A program made the position numbers and the translations under genes. From Arcobacter defluvii (GTDB lineage: Bacteria > Campylobacterota > Campylobacteria > Campylobacterales > Arcobacteraceae): a DNA stretch of 64,000 bases. Positions within the stretch are counted from its first letter, which is position 1. Each line of letters starts with the position of its first letter. Below the pieces are notes generated by a model. The model was not told the DNA's origin and did not search any database. It saw only the letters and a program-made list of their open reading frames with translations. This document shows positions 29,286 to 38,557 of the stretch, piece after piece. The stretch is from positions 1,364,001 through 1,428,000 of the forward strand of contig NZ_CP053835.1 of the NCBI RefSeq assembly GCF_013201725.1. The letters are read 5' to 3'.

Positions 29286-31256
29286 ATGGATATTCAGGAC
29301 AAAGATATAATATTTAGATTTACAAAAGACTTAACACTATTATATTTATCAATAGATAAAAATGATAACTCAATAAATTATTTTAAGAAAATATTCAAGA
29401 AAATGATTTTTTCAAATAATGAAATTGATGTATTTAAAAAATTTAATGAAAGTGAAATATCTGTATTAATTGCTGACACAGAAATTCCAGAGCTGGAAGT
29501 TTTTTCATTAATAACAAGAGTTAAAAAAATAAATCCTAAACTTATCACAATAATTTATTCCCATAATGAAGATAAAGAAGTTTTTATAAAAGCAATCTCT
29601 TGTGGAGTAAATGGCTATCTTTCTAAACCTTTAGATGAAAATCAATTTTTAGCTATTTTAAGTAAATTTATAGAAACTGAAAAAATAAAAGTAGATAAAT
29701 TCTTTTTAAAAAAACAATATGATGCAATTATTGATGAAAATACAATTGTTTCTAAAACAAATAGACATGGGATTATTACCTTTGCAAATGAAAATTTTTG
29801 TAAATCATCTGAATATACAAGTTCAGAGTTAATAGGTAAAAGTCATAATATTGTACGACATCCAGAAAATCCAAAAGAGTTATTCAAAGATTTGTGGAAT
29901 ACAATAAAAGTCAAAAAAGAGCCTTGGACAGGAGTATTAAAAAATCTTTCTAAAAGTGGAAAACCTTACTTTATAAAAACAACAATTAAACCTATATTTG
30001 ACTTAAATGGTGAAATTACTGAGTATATAAGTATAAGAAGTAATGTAAATACTGTAATGAGTGATAAAAAACAGTTGATTGAGAAAATAAATGAAAAAGG
30101 TTTGCATCTTTTAATTCTTATACAAATAGAGGATTTTAATATTCTTGATAAGTTTTATAATATGTTGATTGTTGATAAAATTGAAAAAATATTTGGTTTT
30201 AATTTATTAACATATTTACCTAATTCTTATATTTTTGACACGATTTATTATTTAGGAAATGGTCAATTTGCATTATTGACCGAGTTTTTTGATTTTTTAT
30301 CAACTCATACAAATATAAATGATTATTTAAATAGTTTAGTAAAAAATGTAAAAGAATCACGTTTAATCGTTGATGAAATAGAGTATGATTTGAATGTTAT
30401 TGTTAGTTATTCATTTGGAAGAGAACATTTATATGAAGATTCAAAGTATGGTTTAGATGAGGCAATTAAAAAAAGTGAAATAATTAAATATTCAAATGAT
30501 TTTTCTATAAAAGAGCAAATAGAAGCTAAAAAAAATATGGAAGTAATCAAAATGGTAAAAATTGCTCTTGAAAATTACAATGTAATTTCTTATTTTCAAC
30601 CAATAATTAATAATAAAACAAAAAAGATAGAAAAATATGAATCTTTAGTTAGAATTATTGATGAAAATCAAAATATTTTGTCTCCTCATGAATTTTTAGA
30701 TATATCAAAAAAAGGTAATTATTACAATAAAATTACTCATAGAGTTTTAGAAAATTCATTTAAAATTCTAAAACAAATTTCAACAAAAATCTCTATAAAT
30801 CTCTCTTCTTTAGATATTGAAAAAGAAGAAACAAGGACTAAACTTTTTCAATTATTAGATGAGTATGAAAGTGATAGACATCGAGTTATTTTTGAACTAC
30901 TTGAAGATGAAAATGTTAAAGATTTTCAAGTTATTAAAGCTTTTATCAAAAAAGTAAAAAGTATGGGTGTTATGATTGCAATTGATGATTTTGGAGCAGG
31001 ATATTCAAATTTTGAAAGATTATTAGAGTTTAATCCTGATATTTTAAAAATTGATGGAAAATTGATAAAAAATATAGCAAATGATAATTATAGTCGAAAT
31101 ATAGTTGAAACAATAGTTACATTTACAAAAAAACAAAATATTATTACTATTGCTGAATTTGTAGAAAATGAAGAGATTTTTAATATTCTCGATGAATTAG
31201 GAGTTGATTATTCTCAAGGTTACTATTTTGGAAAACCTGAGAATATGAATTTTTAA
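29286..31256 (+). CDS. REC-PAS-EAL cyclic-di-GMP phosphodiesterase
   Basis: A 656-residue cytoplasmic signalling protein. An N-terminal receiver-like domain (about 10-130, VLIADTEIPELEVFSLI, SKPLDENQF) is followed by a PAS domain (about 150-255, IVSKTNRHGIITFANENFCK, HNIVRHPENPKELF). A region with no GGDEF signature leads to a C-terminal EAL domain. Catalytic residues appear present: YESLVRI, INLSSLDI, FELLEDE, IDDFGAGYSNF, LKIDGKLI, QGYYFGKP. It probably hydrolyses c-di-GMP. It is divergent from nasA and its stop overlaps that of the convergent phosphatase-kinase gene by 4 bp. Any role in nitrate response is only contextual. Confidence 0.85.
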   Translation: MDIQDKDIIFRFTKDLTLLYLSIDKNDNSINYFKKIFKKMIFSNNEIDVFKKFNESEISVLIADTEIPELEVFSLITRVKKINPKLITIIYSHNEDKEVFIKAISCGVNGYLSKPLDENQFLAILSKFIETEKIKVDKFFLKKQYDAIIDENTIVSKTNRHGIITFANENFCKSSEYTSSELIGKSHNIVRHPENPKELFKDLWNTIKVKKEPWTGVLKNLSKSGKPYFIKTTIKPIFDLNGEITEYISIRSNVNTVMSDKKQLIEKINEKGLHLLILIQIEDFNILDKFYNMLIVDKIEKIFGFNLLTYLPNSYIFDTIYYLGNGQFALLTEFFDFLSTHTNINDYLNSLVKNVKESRLIVDEIEYDLNVIVSYSFGREHLYEDSKYGLDEAIKKSEIIKYSNDFSIKEQIEAKKNMEVIKMVKIALENYNVISYFQPIINNKTKKIEKYESLVRIIDENQNILSPHEFLDISKKGNYYNKITHRVLENSFKILKQISTKISINLSSLDIEKEETRTKLFQLLDEYESDRHRVIFELLEDENVKDFQVIKAFIKKVKSMGVMIAIDDFGAGYSNFERLLEFNPDILKIDGKLIKNIANDNYSRNIVETIVTFTKKQNIITIAEFVENEEIFNILDELGVDYSQGYYFGKPENMNF

Positions 31257-32884
31257 TTTGAAGATATTTGTAAAAATAAAATAAAATTTAAAATCAAAAG
31301 TAAATAAAATCCAATTTTATAGAACTTTTTAGGTGATTTTTCAAGAAAAGGAGCCTTTTTATCAAAAAATGGTTTTACTTTTGTTGGATTCTCAAGTTCA
31401 TATTTCATATATGAATAGTTCTCATATCTTCTATTTTCATCAACACTAATCGCTCTTAATATTATACTATTTAGCCAATCTGGAATTTTTGAGTTTAAAG
31501 ATTTTGGATTTTTTGGCTTTGAAAAAGATGGATTTTGAAAAGGTTCAATTTCTCCATAAGGATAACTACCTGTTAAAGCTTGATAAATTGTAACTCCTAT
31601 AGAAAAAATCTCTGTTTTTTCATTTATAGTGCTTTCCTTAAATCTTTCAGGAGCAAGATATGAAGGCGTTCCAGCTTTACTTGTAATAGAAAAGATTTCA
31701 GTGATTGAACCAAAATCAATGATTTTAAATATTCTTTTATCATCCCTTTGAATTACAATAATATTTTCAGGTTTTACATCTCCATGAACTAAATTGTATT
31801 TTAATAAATACTCTTCCATCGTTATCAAGGTTTTTGTAAGATTTATCGCATCATCGATTGTTAGTTGTCTTTTTTTCAGATATTGTTTTAGATTTACCCC
31901 ATCAAGTTTAGTCATAAGATAATATCTTGCTGTTCTATATTTTGGAATAAATGATTTTGGGAAAAAACCAGCTTTTAATCTCTTTGCATTCCAAGCTTCT
32001 TTTACATATAAATCTAAAATAGTTTCATTGTCTATTGCTTCAAGTGGGGCAAATTTGATTACATATTCTTGCTCATTTTTTTTACAAATCCAAGTTCTAT
32101 CATTTCTAATTAATGATTGAACTAATTCATAACCATCGATAATATCACCTTTATTTAATTTTTCTGGGATTTCTAAATCTAAGTTTTTTAATATTTCTCT
32201 ATAATCATCATCTAAAATTTCTAAGACAATAGCAGTTGTATCATCAGGAAGATTATCTTCAACTAAAGAACTAGCCTTTTTAACGATATGATAAGCTCCA
32301 TTTACTAGATGTTTACTAAGAGTATCACTACTCATTAGGTTGTATAAACCATCACTACACATTAAAATTTTGTCATCTTTTTGGATGTTATTTTCAAAAT
32401 AGTAAATATCTACATTTTTATCTATACCAATTGCATTTGATAAAACATTATCCATTCCCTCTTCGTTGTGGTCAATTGATAGTTGAGATAGTTTATTATC
32501 TCTTAAAAGATAAATTCTACTATCTCCAACATTTGCACCATAAAGTCTATTTCCTTTGATTACTACAACAGTTACAGTTGTTACATATTCAGGTCTTTCA
32601 TATTCTTGAATAGATTTTGCATAAAGAATAGAGTTAATCGAAGTTAAAAATTCTTTTATAGCTTTTTCAAAACTCCAAACACTTGGTAGGTTTTTAAAAT
32701 TATTGATAATATGATGAGTAACTTTTTTAGCTGCATTTGCACCTTCAACTGCACTTCCAACTCCATCACAAAGTACAGCAATAGTAAAATCTTCAAATTG
32801 TTTAATCTCATAAAAGTCATCACCAGTTAACTCTTTACCTTTAGCAAGTGAAAAACCTGAAGATTTGATGTTTTCTTTACTCAT
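31253..32884 (-). CDS. PP2C phosphatase-Ser/Thr kinase fusion, membrane-anchored
   Basis: A 543-residue bifunctional protein. Residues about 1-230 form a PP2C-type phosphatase (VLCDGVGSAVEGANAAK, GDSRIYLLR, LMCSDGLYNLM, PDDTTAIVLE). Residues about 255-500 form a Hanks-type kinase with LVHGDVKPENIIVI (HGD instead of HRD), IIDFGSI, and GTPSYLAPERF; a glycine-rich loop is not obvious. A single C-terminal helix (about 518-540) anchors it. Phosphatase-kinase fusions of this kind occur beside narK/nirB in nitrate-assimilation loci of other Proteobacteria. Here it lies 77 bp downstream of narK on the same strand. Confidence 0.88.
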   Translation of the reverse strand: MSKENIKSSGFSLAKGKELTGDDFYEIKQFEDFTIAVLCDGVGSAVEGANAAKKVTHHIINNFKNLPSVWSFEKAIKEFLTSINSILYAKSIQEYERPEYVTTVTVVVIKGNRLYGANVGDSRIYLLRDNKLSQLSIDHNEEGMDNVLSNAIGIDKNVDIYYFENNIQKDDKILMCSDGLYNLMSSDTLSKHLVNGAYHIVKKASSLVEDNLPDDTTAIVLEILDDDYREILKNLDLEIPEKLNKGDIIDGYELVQSLIRNDRTWICKKNEQEYVIKFAPLEAIDNETILDLYVKEAWNAKRLKAGFFPKSFIPKYRTARYYLMTKLDGVNLKQYLKKRQLTIDDAINLTKTLITMEEYLLKYNLVHGDVKPENIIVIQRDDKRIFKIIDFGSITEIFSITSKAGTPSYLAPERFKESTINEKTEIFSIGVTIYQALTGSYPYGEIEPFQNPSFSKPKNPKSLNSKIPDWLNSIILRAISVDENRRYENYSYMKYELENPTKVKPFFDKKAPFLEKSPKKFYKIGFYLLLILNFILFLQISSN

Positions 32885-32936
32885 TAAAATTACCTTTGAT
32901 ATATTTAATTTAAAATTTTATCAAAATCCTAAATTA

Positions 32937-32968
32937 AATATAAAAAGAGGATTTCCTCTTTTTATATT
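32937..32968 (-). terminator. Strong terminator hairpin after narK
   Basis: A 15-bp perfect inverted repeat (AATATAAAAAGAGGA / TCCTCTTTTTATATT) overlaps the narK stop codon, with U-rich arms. It would limit read-through from narK into the phosphatase-kinase gene. Confidence 0.75.
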
Positions 32969-34242
32969 CTTCCTCCAGAACTTGCTCCCCAAGTTGTTCT
33001 CCATCTTGTTTTTACTAAAGAAATTCCAGAAATAGCAACTAAAACTACAGTTGCAAAGATAAAGAATCCAGCTGTATAACCTTCAAATGTACTTTGAGAC
33101 CATCCTAAAGTTTTAATTAATGCTGTTCCTCCAAGACCACCAGCACATCCAACAATTCCTGTCATAATACCAATATCTTTACCAAATCTTTGAGGTACTA
33201 ATTGAAATACTGCACCATTTGCCATACCAAGATTAGCCATGATTAAAAATAATACTAATATAGCTAAACCAAAAGGTAAATTAAATGTTGCGTTTATAAT
33301 TGCAAGTAAAGAAACTATTCCATAGAAGAAGTATAAAGATTTTACTCCACCTAATTTATCAGCTATTGCTCCACCAACTGGTCTTAAAACTGCACCTGCA
33401 AAAATACATAACGCACCAAAATATCCTGCAACAACTAATACATTTGTTTCACTTAAGAAACCTAAACCAAATTCAGTCATTTCAGGTTTATATGTATTTA
33501 ATAAATATACTTTCATATAGTTTGCAAAACCAACGAAACCACCAAAACTTACCGCATAAAATAGACAAAACCACCAAGTATCTTTATCTTTTAATAGTTT
33601 TCCATAATCTTTTAATTTTTTAGGATTAGCTTTATAAACAGTTTCAGGTGCATCTTTTGCCATAAACAAATAAACAAAAAAGATAAAAGTTGATAAAACA
33701 GCACCTACTAAAAATACTGATTGCCAACCCCAAATTTCTGCAATTTTAGGAGCAAAAATGAAATCAATAACAACACCAATGTTTCCAGCACCTGCAAGTC
33801 CAAGAACAACACCTTGAAGTTTTGGAGGATACCATTGTCCTGCTTGTGGAAGAGCAACAGCAAATGAACCACCAGCAAATCCTAAAACAAATGCAACTAT
33901 TAATAACTCATTATAAGTTATTTGTTCACCTTTAAAATAAGCATAAAAAAGACCACAAACAACAACAAATTGTGACATCAAAGCTGTTTTTTTAGCACCA
34001 ATTTTATCAACTAGAAATCCTAGAAGTACTCTTAATATTGCTCCACCTAATACAGGAATTGCTAATAATGTTGCTTTTTGGTCAGCATTCATTACAAAGT
34101 TTTGAGTGATTTTTAATGATTCACTAATTTCTGTAGCTAAAGGACCTAACATCGTCCAAACCATAAAACTAAAATCAAAGTAAAGAAAGGCTGCTAAAAC
34201 TGTTGGCCAGTGTCCTTGTCCTTTTAATTCTTTTAATGACAT
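32962..34242 (-). CDS. narK: Nitrate/nitrite transporter, NarK/NasA-type MFS
   Basis: A 426-residue major facilitator protein with about 12 hydrophobic helices. Signature regions are FDFSFMVWTMLGPLATEI in helix 1, LLAIPVLGGAILRVLLGFLVDKIGAKK (helix 2 and the MFS loop), GFAGGSFAVALPQAGQWYPP (nitrate-signature-like helix 5), and a second half GAVLRPVGGAIADKLGG. The two arginines in GGAILRVLLG and GAVLRPVGG are the conserved nitrate-binding pair. It imports nitrate for nasA/nirB. Its upstream region contains two 20-bp direct repeats. Confidence 0.92.
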   Translation of the reverse strand: MSLKELKGQGHWPTVLAAFLYFDFSFMVWTMLGPLATEISESLKITQNFVMNADQKATLLAIPVLGGAILRVLLGFLVDKIGAKKTALMSQFVVVCGLFYAYFKGEQITYNELLIVAFVLGFAGGSFAVALPQAGQWYPPKLQGVVLGLAGAGNIGVVIDFIFAPKIAEIWGWQSVFLVGAVLSTFIFFVYLFMAKDAPETVYKANPKKLKDYGKLLKDKDTWWFCLFYAVSFGGFVGFANYMKVYLLNTYKPEMTEFGLGFLSETNVLVVAGYFGALCIFAGAVLRPVGGAIADKLGGVKSLYFFYGIVSLLAIINATFNLPFGLAILVLFLIMANLGMANGAVFQLVPQRFGKDIGIMTGIVGCAGGLGGTALIKTLGWSQSTFEGYTAGFFIFATVVLVAISGISLVKTRWRTTWGASSGGRI

Positions 34243-34333
34243 TTTGTCTCCTAATTTTTAATTATAAAGAATTATAAATTAATTGGAAAATAAATAATTG
34301 ATTTTATTGTATAAAAAATATTCAAATATGTTT

Positions 34334-34425
34334 AAAAATATAAAAATTAATGTTTTAATAAGTTAGTTTTATTTAATTTAGATTTTTATATATCTAAAAA
34401 ATATAAAAATTAATGTAAAATTAAG
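34334..34425 (+). promoter_or_regulatory. narK upstream direct repeats / candidate operator
   Basis: The 20-mer AAAAATATAAAAATTAATGT occurs at 34334-34353 and again at 34397-34416, exactly 63 bp apart (about six helical turns). The second copy runs into the motif also found before nasA (34406-34425, AAAATTAATGTAAAATTAAG). This gap of nearly 300 bp before narK holds no visible gene. Confidence 0.45.
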
Positions 34426-34512
34426 CTTAATAAAATATTTGTAAAACACAATAATTACATAGTGAAAATGATATAAGCATATAAATTAGTTTGATTAAAA
34501 GTATTTTTTAAG

Positions 34513-34533
34513 AACTGGTCTAAAAGACCAGTT
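34513..34533 (-). terminator. Hairpin terminator after the GSP-synthase-like gene
   Basis: A 9-bp perfect stem AACTGGTCT / AGACCAGTT with an AAA loop lies 9 bp past the stop of the leftward gene. Confidence 0.7.
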
Positions 34534-34541
34534 TAAAGAGA

Positions 34542-35720
34542 TTATTGGATTATATGTCCAACAAATTTTGACATATTATTTAAAATTTTTCCACCACGTC
34601 TAAATCCTAAACCACAAGCTTCATAAGCAAAAAATACTCCTGCTTGATAATAATTTCCATTTGAATCTTTTGGAAATTCTACAAATTCTTGATAGATTGG
34701 TTTATGACCGGCGTATTCTCCACTTGTTTGCTCATCGATAGTTCCATCTGAATTGATGATTTTAGTATTTGCACCTTCTCTTCCAAAACATCTTTTTTCA
34801 ACTTGTTTTTTATCGACTAATGGTTCAAAAGAGGTTTCTAAAAGTAGAGGATGATTTGGATATAAATCCCATAAAATTTTCATAAATCCTTTTGATTGAA
34901 ACATCAAAGTATATGCAGGATTAAAAATAATAGCTTTTTTTTCTTTTATAATTTCAGTTAAAAGTAGGGCTAATTCACTCTCTTCGATTCCTATATTTTC
35001 CCAAGGAATTAATTTAAACCAAAATTCAAAAAGTTCATCATTTTTAAATATTCCATCATCACTAAATTGTACATTTTCAATAAATTCAAAATCAGTATTA
35101 AATCCAGCTTCACTAGCAATATGTTGTAATAGTTTTGTAGTATTTATATCTTCTGTTGAACTTGAAATTGAAGAAAATAGTATTTTCCAACCAAGTGTTG
35201 AGTAATATTCTTCAAATTTTTCAATATCTGTATCTAAAGTAATTATTCTTTTAAAATTATCTTTTAAAGCTTCATATAAACCATTAAATTGACTCATCTC
35301 ATCTAAACCATTAGCTTTTAACATTGCCCATTGAATGATTGCTGTCTCAAAGAGTGAAGTTGGTGTATCAGCATTAAATTCAATCAGTTTTATAGGTTGT
35401 CCATCTATTCCACCAGCTAAGTCAAATCTTGAGTATAAATGCCAGTGAACATTACTTTCCCAAGATTCTTTTATGATTTCTACAAGATTAAAAGGAATAT
35501 TTAATTCATGAAATAAATTGTTTTCAATTACATACTCTCCTGCTTCTATAAACATATCGTATAATTCATTACAAGCTTCATAATAAGCATTTGCTTCTTC
35601 TTCATTTATAACAACTATTTCATCACTTACATAAGATGAATTATCGCTATCTGTATGCCAAACAAAACCAATTGATTCTAAATATTCATCACTCAAAGGA
35701 GTTAATTTTTTTAATTCCAT
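34542..35720 (-). CDS. Glutathionylspermidine synthase-like ATP-grasp protein
   Basis: A 392-residue protein matching the synthetase (C-terminal) domain of glutathionylspermidine synthase, without the amidase domain. Family segments are WHLYSRFDLAGGIDGQPIKLIEFNADTPTSLFETA, ILWDLYPNHPLLLETSF, KRCFGREGANTKI, and the end ACGLGFRRGGKILNNMSKFVGHII. ATP-grasp enzymes of this family join a carboxylate to an amine; the true substrate of these stand-alone versions is not known. It is coupled to the UPF0323 lipoprotein gene, whose last codons form its Shine-Dalgarno (GGAGG). Confidence 0.85.
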   Translation of the reverse strand: MELKKLTPLSDEYLESIGFVWHTDSDNSSYVSDEIVVINEEEANAYYEACNELYDMFIEAGEYVIENNLFHELNIPFNLVEIIKESWESNVHWHLYSRFDLAGGIDGQPIKLIEFNADTPTSLFETAIIQWAMLKANGLDEMSQFNGLYEALKDNFKRIITLDTDIEKFEEYYSTLGWKILFSSISSSTEDINTTKLLQHIASEAGFNTDFEFIENVQFSDDGIFKNDELFEFWFKLIPWENIGIEESELALLLTEIIKEKKAIIFNPAYTLMFQSKGFMKILWDLYPNHPLLLETSFEPLVDKKQVEKRCFGREGANTKIINSDGTIDEQTSGEYAGHKPIYQEFVEFPKDSNGNYYQAGVFFAYEACGLGFRRGGKILNNMSKFVGHIIQ

Positions 35721-35723
35721 TTT

Positions 35724-36374
35724 TTAACCTCCAAATACTGATGAACCAGAAGATTTAGTTGTATTAGAATTACTTGTATTCCCAAAAAATCCAGTTTTTT
35801 TAGTTGAACTATTTGTATTAGTTCCCGTTGATGGGCTTTTTGAAAAAGAACTTTGAGATTTACTATAAGTTTGAGGTGATTTATATTGTGTTTGTCTTTG
35901 ATTTTGATAATTTTGATTATTGAATAATTTATTTCCAAGCCAAGAACCAATCATTGCACCTGCAATTGAAGACAATAAAACTCCACCAAGTCCCATTCCA
36001 CCATTACTCACTTCAGCATTTGGATTAGTAAGTGCAGAAGTTCCAGCATCAATCTTTGCTTCTTCTTCTCTTACAAGTTTATCTATTTCTTCTTGAGTCA
36101 AAATTCTTTCAGTTCCATCAGGATTTCTTAAAACAATAGTAGTTTTTGAAGCAGGAAATTCATCTGCAATTTTATATTTTCCATCAGCAGATTGTTCAAT
36201 AATTACAAAAGCACCTTGTTTTTGACTTGCATTTGTAAAAGCATCATTTTGACCTTGATTTTGGTTATTGCTTCCTTTATCATCACAACCTGTAAGTCCA
36301 ATAACTAAAAACGCACCCAAACCACCAACTATTGCATAATCTGATATTTTTTTAATATAATTTCTTTTTTTCAA
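35724..36374 (-). CDS. UPF0323 family lipoprotein
   Basis: A roughly 216-residue lipoprotein. A charged N-terminus and hydrophobic stretch (YAIVGGLGAFLVIGLTGC) end in a lipobox with Cys lipidation. The body includes VLRNPDGTERILTQEEIDKLVREEEAKIDAGTS, then a glycine-rich segment (GMGLGGVLLSSIAGAMIGSWLGNKLF) and a Ser/Thr/Asn-rich tail. I chose the TTG at 36374 because GGAAGGATT precedes it; an ATG 18 bp upstream is in frame but lacks a binding site. UPF0323 proteins commonly pair with glutathionylspermidine-synthase-like genes in Campylobacterota. The function is unknown. Confidence 0.8.
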   Translation of the reverse strand: MKKRNYIKKISDYAIVGGLGAFLVIGLTGCDDKGSNNQNQGQNDAFTNASQKQGAFVIIEQSADGKYKIADEFPASKTTIVLRNPDGTERILTQEEIDKLVREEEAKIDAGTSALTNPNAEVSNGGMGLGGVLLSSIAGAMIGSWLGNKLFNNQNYQNQRQTQYKSPQTYSKSQSSFSKSPSTGTNTNSSTKKTGFFGNTSNSNTTKSSGSSVFGG

Positions 36375-36466
36375 AACTAATAATCCTTCCATATTGTATG
36401 TATTAATTTTAATAATACATAAAAGTTTCTATAAATTAGATGAAGAAAGATTTTAGCTAAGTTTGG

Positions 36467-38374
36467 TTAATCAACTGTAATTTTATCTTTTCCTGTTTTT
36501 TTAGAAATATACATTAAATCATCAATTCTTTTAAATATAGAAGCTTCATCATCATTTTCTTTCATTTGTGTTAATCCAACACTTAATGTAATTTGATGGT
36601 TTTTTATTATATTTTCATTTTTTATTATGTGAGTTATTTTTTCAATAGATAAAAAAGCTTCATCAATTAAAGTTTTAGGATATAAAATCACAAATTCTTC
36701 TCCACCAATTCTAAATATTAAATCAGTATTTCGAATATTTTCTTTTGCAATTCCACAAACTTTTATAAGAACTTCATCTCCTATATCATGACCAAAAGTA
36801 TCATTTACTTTTTTAAAATCATCAATATCAACTAAAGCCAAACAAAAATTACTTTCATATCTTCTAAACATTTCTATTTTCTCTTTTAGTCTTTCGTTAA
36901 AAGATTTTCTATTATAAACTTTTGTTAGTTCATCTACTGTTGCTTGCTCTTCAAGTTTTTTTTGAATTTCATAAAGACTTGTAATATCTCTACTTACACC
37001 TAAAATTCCTATTTTTGTTTCAGTATATTTTAGAGGTCTTTTTTTTGATTGGAAAAGCAATAATTTATTATCAAATTCTAACCATTCTTCATCTATTGAC
37101 ATTTTATTTGTTCTTAAAACTTTTAGATCATTATCTCTAAAAATTTTTGCAAATTTATTTTCAAATATATCAAAATCATCTTTTCCTAAGATTTCATTTT
37201 CAGATTTATTTGCAAATCTTTTAAAAGCATCATTACAACCAATATATTTTAACCTTTGATCTTTATAATAAATTAAATCATCACTTGTATTTATAACAGC
37301 ATCCAATAATTTCTTTTTAGTATGAATCCGACTTAGGAAAAATATAGTTAATACAAAAATAATGCTTATAAATATAACTAGCATTATAAACATATTTTTT
37401 TGTTCATATGCAATTTCAAAAATGATTTTCTTATGATGATTATTAGTATAAATAAAATTATCTAAATTTATTTTTCCATTTGTTAATCCTAATACTTTAA
37501 AAACTTCAAATATTTTTTCAAGTTTATTTTTATCTAAAAAACCTATTTGTCTATTATCTTTATCAATGACTAAACTCTCAAGTATTTCAGCTTCTTTTAT
37601 AAGATTGATAAGAGATTTATTTTGAGTATTGTATTTTTTATATATTATTTCTGCTGCTTCAGTCTTATTTTTGAAAGCATATTCCCAACCTTTTAAAGTT
37701 GCTTCATAAAAACTTTTTGTAGTTAGTGGATTTTCTTTTATAAATTTTGATGAAGTAAATAAAATATCACTATAAAAATCAAATCCATAATCTTTTGGAT
37801 GAAAAATCTTATATTTTATTCCTTTTTCTTGAAGTATAATAGGTTCATTTGAAATATAACAAGACATTAAATCAACTTTTTTATTTATTAAATCATCTAC
37901 ATTAAAAGAGTGCTTGAAAATTTTTAAATCTTTTCTATTTATATCATTTGAATTTAACATAGCAGTGATTGAAGCTGTAAATTCAGCATCAGGTGTAATC
38001 ATAATAGTTTTATTTTTTATATCTTTTATTGTTTTTATTTCTTCATTAGTTGTAAGTAACATCAAAGGAGAATGTTGAAATATTGCTCCAAGAATTACAA
38101 TATCGTCACCATTTATTTTATTTATAAGTAAAGAAGAACGTCCAATTGCAAAATCAACTTTTCCATCTTTTATAATATTTGTTAATTCTTGTTTATCTTT
38201 TAATTCATTTATTGTTACATTTAATCCAACATCTTTATAAAATCCTTTTTCCTTTGCAACATAGTATCCTGCAAATTGAAATTGATTTAACCAATTTAAT
38301 TGTAATGTTATATCTTTTTTTTCATCAGCTTGTAACAAAATTATAATTATTAGTATTATTGATAAAACTTTCAT
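36467..38374 (-). CDS. Substrate-binding (NMT1/THI5-like)-PAS-GGDEF diguanylate cyclase
   Basis: A 635-residue membrane protein. After a signal peptide, residues about 20-310 form an NMT1/THI5-type periplasmic substrate-binding domain (LQLNWLNQFQFAGYYVAKEKGFY). One transmembrane helix (about 328-350) follows, then a PAS domain (about 355-475) and a C-terminal GGDEF domain with DELTKVYNRKSFNERL and the active-site FRIGGEEFVILYP. The cyclase is therefore likely active and controlled by a small periplasmic ligand, perhaps a pyrimidine, aromatic or sulfonate compound. It has no transporter genes beside it and is divergent from the OLD-SMC operon. Confidence 0.87.
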   Translation of the reverse strand: MKVLSIILIIIILLQADEKKDITLQLNWLNQFQFAGYYVAKEKGFYKDVGLNVTINELKDKQELTNIIKDGKVDFAIGRSSLLINKINGDDIVILGAIFQHSPLMLLTTNEEIKTIKDIKNKTIMITPDAEFTASITAMLNSNDINRKDLKIFKHSFNVDDLINKKVDLMSCYISNEPIILQEKGIKYKIFHPKDYGFDFYSDILFTSSKFIKENPLTTKSFYEATLKGWEYAFKNKTEAAEIIYKKYNTQNKSLINLIKEAEILESLVIDKDNRQIGFLDKNKLEKIFEVFKVLGLTNGKINLDNFIYTNNHHKKIIFEIAYEQKNMFIMLVIFISIIFVLTIFFLSRIHTKKKLLDAVINTSDDLIYYKDQRLKYIGCNDAFKRFANKSENEILGKDDFDIFENKFAKIFRDNDLKVLRTNKMSIDEEWLEFDNKLLLFQSKKRPLKYTETKIGILGVSRDITSLYEIQKKLEEQATVDELTKVYNRKSFNERLKEKIEMFRRYESNFCLALVDIDDFKKVNDTFGHDIGDEVLIKVCGIAKENIRNTDLIFRIGGEEFVILYPKTLIDEAFLSIEKITHIIKNENIIKNHQITLSVGLTQMKENDDEASIFKRIDDLMYISKKTGKDKITVD

Positions 38375-38515
38375 AAGTATCCTCTTATTAGGGAATTTTA
38401 CAATTTCTTATATTATATATCATTTTAAGTAATTAAATATACTTGTGATGTAAAAGATTTAAATTGTGTATCTAAAATTAACTTATTGTAATAATTTAAT
38501 AATTTAGTTATTTCT

Positions 38516-38557
38516 TGTTATAATTGATTTTATAATAATATTTGAGAAGGTTATTAA
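38516..38557 (+). promoter_or_regulatory. Promoter and RBS of the OLD-SMC operon
   Basis: An extended -10 (TGtTATAAT, TATAAT at 38519-38524) lies 34 bp before the start codon. It is followed by a strong Shine-Dalgarno GAGAAGG ending 7 bp before ATG 38558. No further promoter is apparent inside the tightly packed operon. Confidence 0.5.

Noticed and set aside
33300-33623. A 107-codon plus-strand frame antisense to narK
   Set aside because: Leu/His/Gln-rich sequence caused by antisense reading of membrane helices; no RBS or family resemblance.
35711-35950. A 79-codon minus-strand frame
   Set aside because: It overlaps the UPF0323 gene in another frame and has low-complexity Ile/Lys content with no binding site; a shadow frame.
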